Below, in pieces: positions 45,617 through 55,024 of a stretch of 64,000 bases of DNA. Every line of letters starts with the position of its first letter. The stretch's first letter is position 1. Made by a program: the position numbers and the translations under genes. Below the pieces are notes generated by a model. It made no database searches, was not told the DNA's origin, and saw only the letters and a program-made list of their open reading frames with translations. The stretch is from NCBI RefSeq assembly GCF_040744945.1, contig NZ_CP160453.1, forward strand, positions 3,844,001-3,908,000. The letters are read 5' to 3'. The stretch is from Saccharothrix sp. HUAS TT1. GTDB lineage: Bacteria > Actinomycetota > Actinomycetes > Mycobacteriales > Pseudonocardiaceae.

Positions 45617-46351
45617 TCACCCGAGCTGGGGCACCCTGGTCTGGTACTTGCGCAGCAGGTCGGCGTTGGCCGTGTCGCCGCCCTCGACGTTCGCGCTGCG
45701 CCACAGCGGCAGCGCCACGCCAGCCTCGGCGGCCTTGTCGAACAGCCGGACCATCAGCAGGTTCCACAGGAACGCGGTCGCGATCGTGGACACCGCGGCG
45801 GTGACCGGGCTCTCCGCCGGGTAGGTCGCGTCGCCGAGCGGGACCAGGTTGTCCAGCACCACGGTGGCGTTCTCGGCGAGGGTCGTGCCCGCCCGGCGCG
45901 GCGCGAGCGCGCTCGCCGCCACCGACGTCACGGCGACCACGGGGCACCCGGCGTTCGCGGCGAGCATCGCCAGCTCCACCGGGTACGGGTTCACGCCCGA
46001 GGTGGAGAAGACGAACAGCACGTCGTGCGCGGCCGGGCCCGCCTCGCGCAGCACCTCGGCGGCCAGGCCGGAGCGGCGCTCGGCGGCCGTGCTGCTCACC
46101 GCGCCGTGCATCGGCAGCAGCTCCGGGTGGTAGACCGGGCGCACGCAGGCCAGGCCGCCCGCCCGGTAGAACGTCTCGGCCACCGCGGCCAGGGAGTGGC
46201 CCGCGCCCGCCGCGAGCACCATGCCGTCCGCGCGGACGGTCGCCAGCACCAGCTCGGCCACGTCGTCCAGCGCGGCCTCGTTCTGCTGCTCCACCCTGGC
46301 CAGGTGGTTGCGCACGACGTCGCCGTAGTCGGAGTCGGGCTCGGTCGTCAT
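45617..46351 (-). CDS. SIS-domain protein
   Basis: 244 residues, ATG at 46351. The sugar-isomerase (SIS) fold is seen in VLAAGAGHSLAAVAETFYRAGGLACVRPVYHP, VLFVFSTSGVNPYPVELAMLA and AGCPVVAVTSVAAS. Resembles proteins annotated as phosphosugar-binding or sugar isomerase in actinomycetes. A much longer open frame through the neighbouring PBP gene is an artefact of high GC. Confidence 0.88.
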   Translation of the reverse strand: MTTEPDSDYGDVVRNHLARVEQQNEAALDDVAELVLATVRADGMVLAAGAGHSLAAVAETFYRAGGLACVRPVYHPELLPMHGAVSSTAAERRSGLAAEVLREAGPAAHDVLFVFSTSGVNPYPVELAMLAANAGCPVVAVTSVAASALAPRRAGTTLAENATVVLDNLVPLGDATYPAESPVTAAVSTIATAFLWNLLMVRLFDKAAEAGVALPLWRSANVEGGDTANADLLRKYQTRVPQLG

Positions 46352-46473
46352 GCGATCCTCCAGTGGTCTATACCAAACGGTGCGGGTGACCCACAGTCCT
46401 ACCGGATCGTCCCACCGGCCGCCAGGGAGTCGACCACTGGAAATTGCTGTGTTCGGGCGAACACCGGGGGTTG

Positions 46474-48603
46474 TCAGGGCCTGCGGTAGCGCGGCTCCAC
46501 GGCGGGCAGTGGCTTCTCCGGCAGGTTCGCGTGCGCCTTCGACATGAAGTCGAACCACGTCTTCGCGGGCAGGGTGCCGCCGTAGATGTCGCCTTCCGCG
46601 CACAGCCGCGGCGGCCCGGCGTTCACGCAGATGCCGCGCGGCGACGTGCCGTCGTTGAACACCTGCACGGCGCCCGCGAGGTCCGGCGTCGCGCCGATGA
46701 ACGCCGCCGACTTGTACTCCTCCGTCGTGCCGGTCTTGCCCAGCGCCGGCCGCGTCCAGCCGAACTCCTTGGCCGCCGCGGCGGCCGTGCCCCGCTCCTG
46801 GTCGTCGTGGCTCAGGCCGACCGCCAGCGCGTTCGCCAGCGGCTCCTCGACCACCTGCTCGCACGGCGGCTCGGTGAACCCGACGTCCTTGCCGTGCCGG
46901 TCGGTGACCTTCACGATCGGCGTCGGGCGGCACCACGTGCCACCCGACGCCAGCGTCGCGGCCACGTTCGCCAGCTCCAGCGTGCTGGTCGGCGCGGGGC
47001 CCAGGGTGAACGACGCGTTGCCCGCCGACTTGTAGAACTCCGCCTGCGACACCCGCAGTTCCTTCTGCTTCGACTTCGGGTCCGGCGCGATGCCCGCGAT
47101 GTTCGTCGTCATCGTCTCGCGCATCCCCAGCCGGGACGCCATGTCGACCACCGCGTCCAGCCCGACCTTCTCCTCCAGGATCACGAACGCGGTGTTCGGC
47201 GAGGTCGCCAGCGCCTCGGTCATCGTCATCCTGGGCGGGTAGCTGCCGTCGTGGTTGCTCAGGCAGTACCAGTACGTGTTCGGCTCGCCGGCGCCGGGAC
47301 AGCTCGGCGCGCCGCCGAGGAACACGCGCGAGCTGTACGAGGTCGGCGAGTCGATGACGGTCTCGATCCCGTACCCCTTCTCCAGCGCCGCCGCGGCGGT
47401 GAACACCTTGTACACCGACCCCGCGCCGAACTTGTTCTCCACCGCGCTCGGCAGGTCGAACTGCGTCTGGAACTCCTCCTTCTTCAGCCCGTAGTCGCGG
47501 TTGGCCACCAGCGCCGCGACCTCGTGCCGCTCCTTGCCCGGCCGCACGACCGCCGCCGTGTTCGCGATGCCCTCCGTCGTCTTCGGCACCTGCGCCTCGG
47601 CGGCCTGCTTGGCCTGCTGCGTGATCGTCCGGTCCAGGGTCGTCTGGATGGTGTAGCCGCCGATCTTCAGCTCGTTGAGCGAGTAGCCGTTGGCGGTCAG
47701 GTGGTTGATCACGTACGAGCAGAAGAACCCGAACTCCACGCCCGAGCCGACGCACCCGGTGGGCAGCGGGCGCACCGGCGAGGCCAGCCCCAGCGGCGCG
47801 CGCTTGTGCGCCTCGGCCTGCTCGCGCGAGAGCCGGTCGTTCTCCGCCATCAGGTCGATGACCATGTTGCGCCGCTCGACCGCCTTGTCCGGCCGGGACT
47901 CCGGGTCCAGGAACGTCGGGCTGTTGACCATGCCGGCGAGCATCGCGGCCTGCGGCACGGTCAGCTGGTCCGGCGTGGTGGCGAAGTACGCCTGCGACGC
48001 CGCCGTGATGCCGTAGATCGTGCCGCCGAACGGCACCACGTCCAGGTAGCGCGACAGGATCTCGTCCTTGTCCAGCTGCGCCTCGACGTGCATGGCGATC
48101 CGCGCCTCGCGCAGCTTGCGGGCGATCGTCTGCTCCTGGGCCTCCTTCTGCCCGCCGATGTCCTCCCGCTCCAGCACGTGCACGAGGTGGTTCTTCACGT
48201 ACTGCTGCGTGAGCGTGGACGCGCCCTGGGTGGTGCTGCCCTCGGACTGGTTGCGCAGCGCCGCCCGCACGGTCGCCAGCCAGTCGACGCCCTCGTGCTC
48301 GTAGAACCGGCGGTCCTCGGCCGAGATCAGCGCGTCCTTCATCACCTGCGGCAGCTTGTCCGGCGGCGTGAGCACGCGGTACTGGTCGTAGAGGTAGGCG
48401 AACGGGACGCCGTCCTTGTCGGTGATGGTCGTCATCAGCGGCGGCGGCGTCTCCATCATGCTGACCGACGTCGCGGCGACCTGGTCGCTCACCCGGTTGG
48501 ACACCAGGCCGGCCGCGGCCACCACCGGCAGCGCGACCCCGGCGAGCAGCAACCCGGCGACGAGGCAGAGGCCCATGAGTTTGACGAGGACTGCGGTGCG
48601 CAT
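46474..48603 (-). CDS. Class A penicillin-binding protein (first copy)
   Basis: 709 residues. Membrane anchor at 5-30, then the GT51 glycosyltransferase. That domain has ISAEDRRFYEHEGVDW (catalytic Glu), QGASTLTQQYVKN and RYLDVVPFGGTIYG. The transpeptidase has GSVYKVFTAAAALE (SxxK), SPNTAFVILE (SxN) and LGKTGTTEEYKSAAFIG (KTG). It polymerises and cross-links peptidoglycan. It is a paralogue of the protein at 55025. Confidence 0.94.
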   Translation of the reverse strand: MRTAVLVKLMGLCLVAGLLLAGVALPVVAAAGLVSNRVSDQVAATSVSMMETPPPLMTTITDKDGVPFAYLYDQYRVLTPPDKLPQVMKDALISAEDRRFYEHEGVDWLATVRAALRNQSEGSTTQGASTLTQQYVKNHLVHVLEREDIGGQKEAQEQTIARKLREARIAMHVEAQLDKDEILSRYLDVVPFGGTIYGITAASQAYFATTPDQLTVPQAAMLAGMVNSPTFLDPESRPDKAVERRNMVIDLMAENDRLSREQAEAHKRAPLGLASPVRPLPTGCVGSGVEFGFFCSYVINHLTANGYSLNELKIGGYTIQTTLDRTITQQAKQAAEAQVPKTTEGIANTAAVVRPGKERHEVAALVANRDYGLKKEEFQTQFDLPSAVENKFGAGSVYKVFTAAAALEKGYGIETVIDSPTSYSSRVFLGGAPSCPGAGEPNTYWYCLSNHDGSYPPRMTMTEALATSPNTAFVILEEKVGLDAVVDMASRLGMRETMTTNIAGIAPDPKSKQKELRVSQAEFYKSAGNASFTLGPAPTSTLELANVAATLASGGTWCRPTPIVKVTDRHGKDVGFTEPPCEQVVEEPLANALAVGLSHDDQERGTAAAAAKEFGWTRPALGKTGTTEEYKSAAFIGATPDLAGAVQVFNDGTSPRGICVNAGPPRLCAEGDIYGGTLPAKTWFDFMSKAHANLPEKPLPAVEPRYRRP

Positions 48604-48723
48604 GGTCGTTGAGTTCCGCTCGTGCCGAAGTGGGAAACGCGGGGTGATCGGGGTTCACTGCAACGTCGGGATAATCGCACCTCGGCGTTTGACGCGCTGT
48701 TGTTCACCCTTTCGTGAACGTTT

Positions 48724-49101
48724 TCAGGCGGCTTCCGACCGGTTGAAGGCGGCGCTGGCGAGATCGGCTGCGTGCCGCATCGCGGCGGCGTGCAGCGCGG
48801 TCAGCGACAGCGCGTCCGCCTGGGCCGCCGGGTCGCCCCCGGTCGACTCCAGCCGCGACTCGGCGGTCACGTAGACGACGCACTCGGCGGCCACGCTCAG
48901 CCGCCTGGCGAGGAACGCGACCGCCCTCATCAGGCGCTCGGCCTCGGCCTCGGTGATCGGCACGACCCGCGGCGGGTCGGTGTCGACCTCCTCGTCCAGG
49001 TCCTGCCGACTGGCCCGGCAGGCCAGGCCGCGGTCCCACAGCCCGGCCGCCTCGTGCAGTGATTCGATGAACGGCTCCCAATCCACTGGCGTCGAGATCA
49101 T
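48724..49101 (-). CDS. Unknown host protein
   Basis: 125 residues from ATG at 49101 (AAGGTGA upstream; a GTG at 49110 is too close to that site). Helical protein: DWEPFIESLHEAAGLWDRGLACRASRQDLDEEV, ITEAEAERLMRAVAFLARRLSVAAECVVYV. No family recognised. Divergent from the muramidase gene. Confidence 0.6.
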   Translation of the reverse strand: MISTPVDWEPFIESLHEAAGLWDRGLACRASRQDLDEEVDTDPPRVVPITEAEAERLMRAVAFLARRLSVAAECVVYVTAESRLESTGGDPAAQADALSLTALHAAAMRHAADLASAAFNRSEAA

Positions 49102-49393
49102 GATTCTCACCTTCCGTGGTTCACGCTCATCCGGTGAATGCCCTCGTCAGTGTCACTTCATGCCGGCTTTACCAGGTGACGTCGAATTGATCGTCACGGA
49201 CGCGCGCCGGCTGGTCACGTGTCGTGCCTGAAAAGAAGTGTTCTGTCATTCGATCAGGTGGAAAAAGCTTCTCCAGGTTGTCCCGGCCGCCGTGGTGGTA
49301 GCCGATCAGCGCAAGTCCCGGCCGCCGACCGCGGCCGGCAGTCGCAGCCAGGGCACGGCTCCGCCGACGCGGGCGGAGAGGGGAGGAAGTCCG

Positions 49394-50224
49394 ATGTCGG
49401 CGCGATCCCAGAGGTGGCTGACCCGCACGACCGCGGCCGCGGTGGCGCTGGCCTGCCTGGCCGCGCCGCACGTCGGCGCCACCGCATCCCCGCCCGACGC
49501 CGGCGTGCCGCGCGTGGAGCACGTCGACCACGCCGCCGGTTCGCAGATCGCCAAGCACGAGGGCGTGACGCCGGTCGACGCGGCGGACCTCCAGGTCGAC
49601 GGGCCCACCGTGCCCGGCATGGACGTCAGCAGCCACCAGGGCGACGTGGACTGGGCGCACTGGTGGGGCCAGGGCATGAGGTTCTCCTACGTCAAGGCCA
49701 CCGAGGGCACCGGCTACGTCAACCCCTACTACGACCAGCAGTACGACGGCTCCTACCAGGTCGGCATGGTCCGCGGCGCGTACCACTTCGCGCTGCCCGA
49801 CGTGTCGGACGGCGCGACGCAGGCCAACTACTTCGTGGACCACGGCGGCGCGTGGTCCGCGGACGGCGCGACGCTGCCCGGCGCCCTCGACGTCGAGTAC
49901 AACCCGTACGGCGAGGACAAGTGCTACGGGCTCGCGCCCGAGGCGATGGTGACCTGGATCCGCCAGTTCAGCGAGACCTACCAGGCCCGCACCGGGCGCT
50001 GGCCGGTGATCTACACGTCGACGTCGTGGTGGGACATGTGCACCGGCGGCCTCGGCGACTTCACCGCGACGAACCCGGTGTGGGTGGCCCGGTACGCCGA
50101 GAGCATCGGCCAGTTGCCGCACCCGTGGGCGGGCCACGCGATCTGGCAGCACTCGTCCACCCCGATCGACCAGAACCTCTTCAACGGCACTGTGGACGAC
50201 CTCGTGGCGCTGGCCCGGGGCTGA
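49394..50224 (+). CDS. Secreted GH25 muramidase (lysozyme)
   Basis: 276 residues, ATG at 49394 after GGGGAGGAAG. Signal peptide at about 1-32 (LTRTTAAAVALACLAAPHVGA). The GH25 fold shows VPGMDVSSHQGDVDW (first Asp), FSYVKATEGTGYVNPYY, GMVRGAYHFALPD, GALDVEYNPYG (catalytic Asp/Glu) and IYTSTSWWDMCTGG. It hydrolyses the glycan strands of peptidoglycan outside the cell. This is a host enzyme, not part of the phage. Confidence 0.92.
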   Translation: MSARSQRWLTRTTAAAVALACLAAPHVGATASPPDAGVPRVEHVDHAAGSQIAKHEGVTPVDAADLQVDGPTVPGMDVSSHQGDVDWAHWWGQGMRFSYVKATEGTGYVNPYYDQQYDGSYQVGMVRGAYHFALPDVSDGATQANYFVDHGGAWSADGATLPGALDVEYNPYGEDKCYGLAPEAMVTWIRQFSETYQARTGRWPVIYTSTSWWDMCTGGLGDFTATNPVWVARYAESIGQLPHPWAGHAIWQHSSTPIDQNLFNGTVDDLVALARG

Positions 50225-50246
50225 GTCGTCCGGAACGGCGGCAGCC

Positions 50247-50891
50247 ATGCACAACGACAAGTCCCAGGGCAACCCCTTCCCCGTGCGGTGGCGCGGCTAC
50301 GACCGGCGAGAGGTGGACGCGGAGCTGGCCCGCGCGTGGCGCGAGGTCACCCGGCTGCACGACGAGGCGACCCGGCTGGGGGAGGAGCTGGACGTGCTCC
50401 GGCTGGACCGGGACGCCGCGGTGGCCACCGCCGACGACCTGATGCGCGAGCTGGAGGAGGCGCGCAGCGAGCTGGGGGAGTACCGGGTGCTGCACGCCGG
50501 CTACGCCAAGGACAACGCCGTCTCCGGGTGCATCCGCTACCTGATGCACGTGGCCAGGCAGAAGGCCGACGCGTTCGAGACCGACGCCCGCGAGCGCAGC
50601 GAGCAGATGCTCAAGCGGGCCGAGGAGGTGGCGCGGCAGCAGGCCGTGCTGCTGGACGAGACCGAGCAGGAGACGCAGCGCCGGCTCGCCGAGGCCGAGC
50701 AGCGGGCCCGCGAGATCGTGCGGGTGGCGACCGCGCAGGCGCGCGCCCTGACGGCCGGCCAGGACGACGCCCCGGACCGCCGGCCCCCCGAGCCCGAGCC
50801 GCGACTGGACCTGCCGGGCCAGCGGATCATCTCCGGCCCGCTGCCGGTGGTGCAGGCGGAGGCCGAGGAGCAGCGCCCGACAACGGCGTGA
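50247..50891 (+). CDS. DivIVA/Wag31-like coiled-coil protein
   Basis: 214 residues. The N-terminal phrase FPVRWRGYDRREVDAELARAWREV is the DivIVA-domain opening (F-x-x-x-x-x-G-Y-D-x-x-x-V-D). It leads into long coiled coils to about residue 165 and a Pro/Glu-rich tail. Such proteins mark poles or septa in actinomycetes. It is not the main DivIVA, given the divergent sequence. Confidence 0.75.
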   Translation: MHNDKSQGNPFPVRWRGYDRREVDAELARAWREVTRLHDEATRLGEELDVLRLDRDAAVATADDLMRELEEARSELGEYRVLHAGYAKDNAVSGCIRYLMHVARQKADAFETDARERSEQMLKRAEEVARQQAVLLDETEQETQRRLAEAEQRAREIVRVATAQARALTAGQDDAPDRRPPEPEPRLDLPGQRIISGPLPVVQAEAEEQRPTTA

Positions 50892-50969
50892 CCGCCGGGC
50901 GTGACGGCGAGCGGGTCGGGACGGCGGCGCCGCGGTCGGCCCGGAGCCGTCGGCGTCGCGGAGCCCGGG

Positions 50970-51536
50970 TCAGGGCGCCAGGTCCTCCGGGCGGTCGACG
51001 TCGGCGCCGTCGGCCACGTCCTCGCACGGGACGTCGAGCGCGCCGTGCTCGCGCAGGTAGCCGCGCGCGCCGGCGTCGCCGACCGCCGCCGCCGACACGT
51101 CCGCCCAGTGCCCGGAGCCGATCAGCACGGGGTGGCCGGGCGCGCCGCGGTACGAGGCGCGCGCCAGCGCCGAGGGCGAGGCCAGCGCCCGGAACCGCTC
51201 GACCGCCGCCGCCGTGACGCCCGGCGTGTCCACGGGCAGGACGACCACCGCGTCGACGTCCGCGCCGGCCAGCGCGGCCAGCCCGGCGCGCAGCGACGAG
51301 CCCATGCCGGTGGCCCAGTCGGCGTTGTCCACCACGGCGCAGCCGGTCAACGACGCCCGCGCGCGCACCACCGCCGCCGACGCGCCGAGCACCACGACGA
51401 CCGGCGAGCAGCCGCCGTCGCGCAGCACCGCGGCGGCCCGGTCGACCCACGGCACGCCGCCGTGCGCCACCAGCGCCTTGGGGCCGCCGAACCGCCGCCC
51501 GGCGCCCGCCGCCAGCAGCAACCCCGCGACCCGCAC
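50970..51536 (-). CDS. MocA/MobA-like nucleotidyltransferase
   Basis: 188 residues. The N-terminus VAGLLLAAGAGRRFGGPKALV is the nucleotide-binding signature of molybdopterin cytidylyl/guanylyl transferases. VVVLGASAAVVRA, WATGMGSSLRAGLAAL and VVVLPVDTPGV (metal-binding Asp) follow. It would transfer a nucleotide to molybdenum cofactor or a related acceptor. Confidence 0.85.
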   Translation of the reverse strand: MRVAGLLLAAGAGRRFGGPKALVAHGGVPWVDRAAAVLRDGGCSPVVVVLGASAAVVRARASLTGCAVVDNADWATGMGSSLRAGLAALAGADVDAVVVLPVDTPGVTAAAVERFRALASPSALARASYRGAPGHPVLIGSGHWADVSAAAVGDAGARGYLREHGALDVPCEDVADGADVDRPEDLAP

Positions 51537-51540
51537 GCCC

Positions 51541-51726
51541 TCACACTAGGGCTTCGTGCCCCTCCAGCTCCGCCCGGCCGGCCACCGCCAGCTTCCGGTA
51601 GACCCTGGTCAGGTGTTGCTCGACCGTGCTCACGGTGATGTGCAGCCGCAGCGCGATCGTCCGGTTGCTGTGGCCGCACGCGGCGAGGGTCGCGACCCGG
51701 CGCTCCGAGTAGGTCAACTCCGTCAT
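51541..51726 (-). CDS. Stand-alone LuxR-type DNA-binding protein
   Basis: 61 residues from ATG at 51726 (GTG 51747 also possible). LTYSERRVATLAACGHSNRTIALRLHITVSTVEQHLTRVYRKLAVAGRAEL is a complete LuxR helix-turn-helix without a sensor domain. It may be a remnant of a larger regulator or a small functional orphan. Confidence 0.7.
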   Translation of the reverse strand: MTELTYSERRVATLAACGHSNRTIALRLHITVSTVEQHLTRVYRKLAVAGRAELEGHEALV

Positions 51727-51763
51727 GAGCGAGAACACGTGCCGCACCGCGGCAACGGTTCAA

Positions 51764-52609
51764 TCACGGCGAGAGGTGCTCCAGGAGCAGCGCCGCCAGC
51801 ACCTCCGGCGCCTCCTCCGGCACCCAGTGCGACACGTCCTCCAGCATCTCGAACCGGTACGGGCCGGTGACCCAGTCGCCGGTGCTCAACGCCGCCGTCG
51901 AGCCGAACGCCACGTCCTCGGTGCTCCACACGTACAGGGTGGGCACCGACACCTTCCCGGCCTTCCCGCCCGGCCGCCCGGCGCGGTACCAGTTCAGCGC
52001 GGCGGTCAGCGCGCCCGGCTCGGTCAGCCGCCGCACGTACTCCTCGACCCGGCTCGGCGGCACCCGCCACTCGAACATCTGCCGCAACGCCGCCGCGTCG
52101 TCGGCGAGCATCCGCTGCTCGGTGTTGCTGTTGCGCCAGTCCGTCATGTACCCGGACCGCAGGTGCTGGTCCTCGTCGGTGCGCAGCGCCTCGCCGAACG
52201 CGCCGGGGTGCGGCGTGGACACCACGGCCAGCTTGCGCAGCCGCTCCGGGTGGTCGCACGCCGTCCACCAGGCCACCGCGCCGCCCCAGTCGTGGCCGAC
52301 CAGGTCGAACACCGACCAGCCGAACGAGTCCGCCACCGCGAGCACGTCGCCGACCAGCGCGTCCACCCCGTAGTCGGCGGCGCGCTCCGGCCGCACGCCG
52401 GGGGAGTAGCCGCGCTGGTCGAACGCCACCGCTCGGAAGCCCTCCCGGCCGAGCACCGCCACCTGGTGCTCCCACTCGACGGCGGCCTCCGGGAAGCCGT
52501 GCAGCAGCAGCACCGGCCTGCCGTCCTCGGGCCCCGCCGCGATCGCGTCGAAGTCGCCCTCGTCGGTCCGCACGCTCAGCTGTTCGATCACGGTGCTCGT
52601 CAGTCCCAT
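51764..52609 (-). CDS. Alpha/beta hydrolase (epoxide hydrolase-like)
   Basis: 281 residues from ATG at 52609. LLLHGFPEAAVEWEHQVAVLG (oxyanion region), VGHDWGGAVAWW (nucleophile Asp in the HDW form), and late VSHWVPEEAPE (His). The Asp nucleophile and HGFPE motif point to epoxide hydrolase or dehalogenase relatives. Soluble enzyme, substrate unknown. Confidence 0.88.
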   Translation of the reverse strand: MGLTSTVIEQLSVRTDEGDFDAIAAGPEDGRPVLLLHGFPEAAVEWEHQVAVLGREGFRAVAFDQRGYSPGVRPERAADYGVDALVGDVLAVADSFGWSVFDLVGHDWGGAVAWWTACDHPERLRKLAVVSTPHPGAFGEALRTDEDQHLRSGYMTDWRNSNTEQRMLADDAAALRQMFEWRVPPSRVEEYVRRLTEPGALTAALNWYRAGRPGGKAGKVSVPTLYVWSTEDVAFGSTAALSTGDWVTGPYRFEMLEDVSHWVPEEAPEVLAALLLEHLSP

Positions 52610-52915
52610 CCCTCGACCGGTCCACGCGTCCGGTGCGCATTCTCGCGCGCTGCCGGCCGGGTTCCGCGCCCGGTTGCTCCGAAGCGGTCCCCCGGATGGG
52701 CCACCCGGGTGTCCCGCCGTTCGCCGGGGTGAGGCAGCGGTGGCGCCGCACTCGGCCGAACGGCTCATCCGGAGTCGCGGTCGGGTGCTGTTCCCACCAT
52801 GCGGACGCCGAACGTGGTCAGCTTTGGCCCCGCCGGTATCAGGAGCGCCACTGCTCGCTCCTCATCAGTGAGCCGGGGTGGGCCGGAGGTTGACGAGTCG
52901 TGAGGAGGTCGCCGG
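52610..52915. other. Intergenic region between divergent host genes
   Basis: 306 bases upstream of both the hydrolase and the sigma factor gene. Overlapping high-GC frames exist but none has coding character. Promoters must be here; I see no clear boxes. Confidence 0.5.
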
Positions 52916-53614
52916 ATGGTGCAGCACGCATCCGTGCGAGCCGACGTCGAGGTGGGGGTCGGCGCGGCCCGCGACGACGAGGACGTGCCCGGACGCCCCG
53001 AAGTCAGGTTGGTCGTCGGCGACGGCCCGGACCGGGTGACCTCCCGGTGGCTGGCCGAGGCCGAGCTGTCCGAACTGGTCGACCAGGCGCTGCGGGGCGA
53101 CGCGCGCGCGGTCGGCCCGCTGCTGGCCCGCATCCAGCCGCTGGTGCTGCGCTACTGCCGGGCCAGGGTCGGCTCGCGCGAGCGCACGCTCGTCTCGGCC
53201 GAGGACATCGCGCAGGAGGTCTGCCTGGCCGTGGTCTCGGCGCTCGGCAAGTACCAGTACGAACCCGGCTCGTTCCTGGCCTTCGTCTACGGCATCGCCG
53301 CGCACAAGGTCGCCGACGCGCGAAGACGGGCCGTGCGCAGCCGCGCCGAGGTCGTGCCCGAACTGCCCGACACCCCCGCCCTGGAGGACGGCCCGGAGCA
53401 GCGGGCGATGACCGGCGAGATGATCGGGCACGTCACCCAGCTGCTGCGCAAGCTCCCCGACCGGCAGCGGGAGATCCTGGTGCTCAGGGTCGCGGTGGGG
53501 CTGTCGGCGGAGGAGACGGCCGCGGCCGTCGGCTCGACCCCCGGCGCGGTGCGCGTCGCGCAGCACCGTGCGCTGGCCCGAATGCGCGAGCTCTTCGCGG
53601 CTGTCGACGGCTGA
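52916..53614 (+). CDS. ECF-type sigma factor (SigD/ShbA-like)
   Basis: 232 residues. Region 2 (LVLRYCRARVGSRERTLVSAEDIAQEVCLAVVSALGKYQYEPGSFLAFVYGIAAHKVADARRR) and region 4 (LPDRQREILVLRVAVGLSAEETAAAVGSTPGAVRVAQHRALARMREL) are complete. The long DEDIAQE/KYQ-type region 2 recalls mycobacterial SigD and streptomycete ShbA. A 60-residue N-terminal extension precedes it. No anti-sigma gene is adjacent. Confidence 0.88.
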   Translation: MVQHASVRADVEVGVGAARDDEDVPGRPEVRLVVGDGPDRVTSRWLAEAELSELVDQALRGDARAVGPLLARIQPLVLRYCRARVGSRERTLVSAEDIAQEVCLAVVSALGKYQYEPGSFLAFVYGIAAHKVADARRRAVRSRAEVVPELPDTPALEDGPEQRAMTGEMIGHVTQLLRKLPDRQREILVLRVAVGLSAEETAAAVGSTPGAVRVAQHRALARMRELFAAVDG

Positions 53615-53636
53615 TCCCGCCTGGCATCGTGTGGCC

Positions 53637-54701
53637 ATGGCCGCCACGTCACCGCTCGATCCGTCACCGCCCGCCGGGTCGCCGGCCTTCGACGTGCTGC
53701 TGTCCGGGACGGTGTTCCTGGACATCATCTTCACCGGCCTGCCCCGGTCGCCCGCGCCGGGCACGGAGGTGTGGGCCGAGGGGCTGGGGTCGTGCCCGGG
53801 CGGCATCGCGAACCTGGCCGTGGCACTGACCAGGCTGCAGCTGCGGACCGCGCTGTCCGCCGCGTTCGGCGAGGACGTCTACGGCGACTTCTGCTGGGAG
53901 GTGCTGGCCGAGCAGGAGGGCGTCGACCTCACCCACTGCCGCCGGTTCTACGGCTGGCACTCGCCGGTGACGGTGTCGATGGCGATGGACCGCGACCGCT
54001 CGATGGTGACGCACGGCCACCGGCCGCCGGTGTCGGCCGACGAGATGCTGGACCCGCCGCCGCGCACGCGCGCGTGCTTCGTGCACGTCGGGCCGGAGGA
54101 CGAGCGGTGGGTGACGCAGGCGAAGGCGCAGGGCGCGCTGCTGTTCGCCGACGTCGGGTGGGACCGGACCGAGCTGTGGGCGCCCGAGCTGCTGCGCCGG
54201 TTGGAGCAGTACGACGTGTTCCTGCCCAACGACGCCGAAGCGCAGCGGTACACGCGGTGCGACACGCCGGAGCGCGCCGCGGTGGCGTTGGCCGAGCACG
54301 TGCCCGTGGTGGTGGTGACGCGCGGCGGTGGGGGAGCGGTGGCGGTCGACTCGACCACCGGCGAGGTGGTGGACGTGCCGGGCCTGCACGTCGCGCCGCT
54401 GGACTCGACCGGCGCCGGCGACGTGTTCGGGGCGGGGTTCGTGCTGGGGACGCTGGCCGGGTGGCCGTTGGCGCACCGGGTGCGGTTCGCGAACCTGTGC
54501 GCCGCGCTGTCGGTGCAGCACTTCGGCGGGTCGCTGTCGGCGCCGGGGTGGGTGGACATCGCGACGTGGTGGCGGACGGTGTCGCGGCGGCCGGACGAGG
54601 AGCTGCGGGAGTACGGGTTCCTGGAGGACGTGCTGCCGACGCGGACCGGGGCCGAGGTGCGGCGGGCCAGCGCCACCATCCGGCTGCGCGCCCACGACTG
54701 A
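53637..54701 (+). CDS. PfkB-family carbohydrate kinase
   Basis: 354 residues from ATG at 53637. It begins FDVLLSGTVFLDIIFTGLP and has the glycine pair CPGGIANLAVALTRL. VVVTRGGGGAVAV comes near the end, then the catalytic DSTGAGDVFGAGFVLG (Asp). It phosphorylates a sugar or nucleoside; substrate cannot be read from the sequence. Confidence 0.9.
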   Translation: MAATSPLDPSPPAGSPAFDVLLSGTVFLDIIFTGLPRSPAPGTEVWAEGLGSCPGGIANLAVALTRLQLRTALSAAFGEDVYGDFCWEVLAEQEGVDLTHCRRFYGWHSPVTVSMAMDRDRSMVTHGHRPPVSADEMLDPPPRTRACFVHVGPEDERWVTQAKAQGALLFADVGWDRTELWAPELLRRLEQYDVFLPNDAEAQRYTRCDTPERAAVALAEHVPVVVVTRGGGGAVAVDSTTGEVVDVPGLHVAPLDSTGAGDVFGAGFVLGTLAGWPLAHRVRFANLCAALSVQHFGGSLSAPGWVDIATWWRTVSRRPDEELREYGFLEDVLPTRTGAEVRRASATIRLRAHD

Positions 54702-55024
54702 ACCCCGCCCCGCCCCACCCCGCCCGCCGCTCGCCGCGATCACGCCCGCCCAGCCCCGCCCCGCCCCGCTCGGCACTCGCCACAACCACTCCCGAACCCT
54801 CCCGGCAGGGGTGAGGCTGATCACCTTTTCGTGCCTGGCGGGCTCCGCCGTCCGGCCCAGTGGGGTTTGACCAGCGGCTCCGGCGGGCAGGAGTAACTTC
54901 GACAGCCGTCGTCGAAGATCGCGGTGCGAACTCCTGCTCCTCGCCGAGCAACCCGCGGCGGTCCTCGCGCGACTTAGTCAGTGGGGGTTCCAGCGGGGTT
55001 GGTCCGGAAGGGGTTGTTGGCTCA
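54702..55024. other. GC-rich intergenic region before the second class A PBP
   Basis: It contains repeated CCCCGCCCCGCCC-type runs just after the kinase gene. No gene is supported. A longer in-frame start for the PBP at 54860 exists but its first 55 codons look non-coding. Confidence 0.5.

Noticed and set aside
46444..48612. 722-codon plus-strand frame over the first class A PBP
   Set aside because: Low-complexity Arg/Val/Leu sequence produced by the antisense of a high-GC gene.
45617..48658. 1013-codon minus-strand frame
   Set aside because: Only its last 245 codons are the SIS-domain gene. The rest is an Arg/Gly/Ala-rich shadow of the class A PBP gene in another frame, as expected at this GC content.
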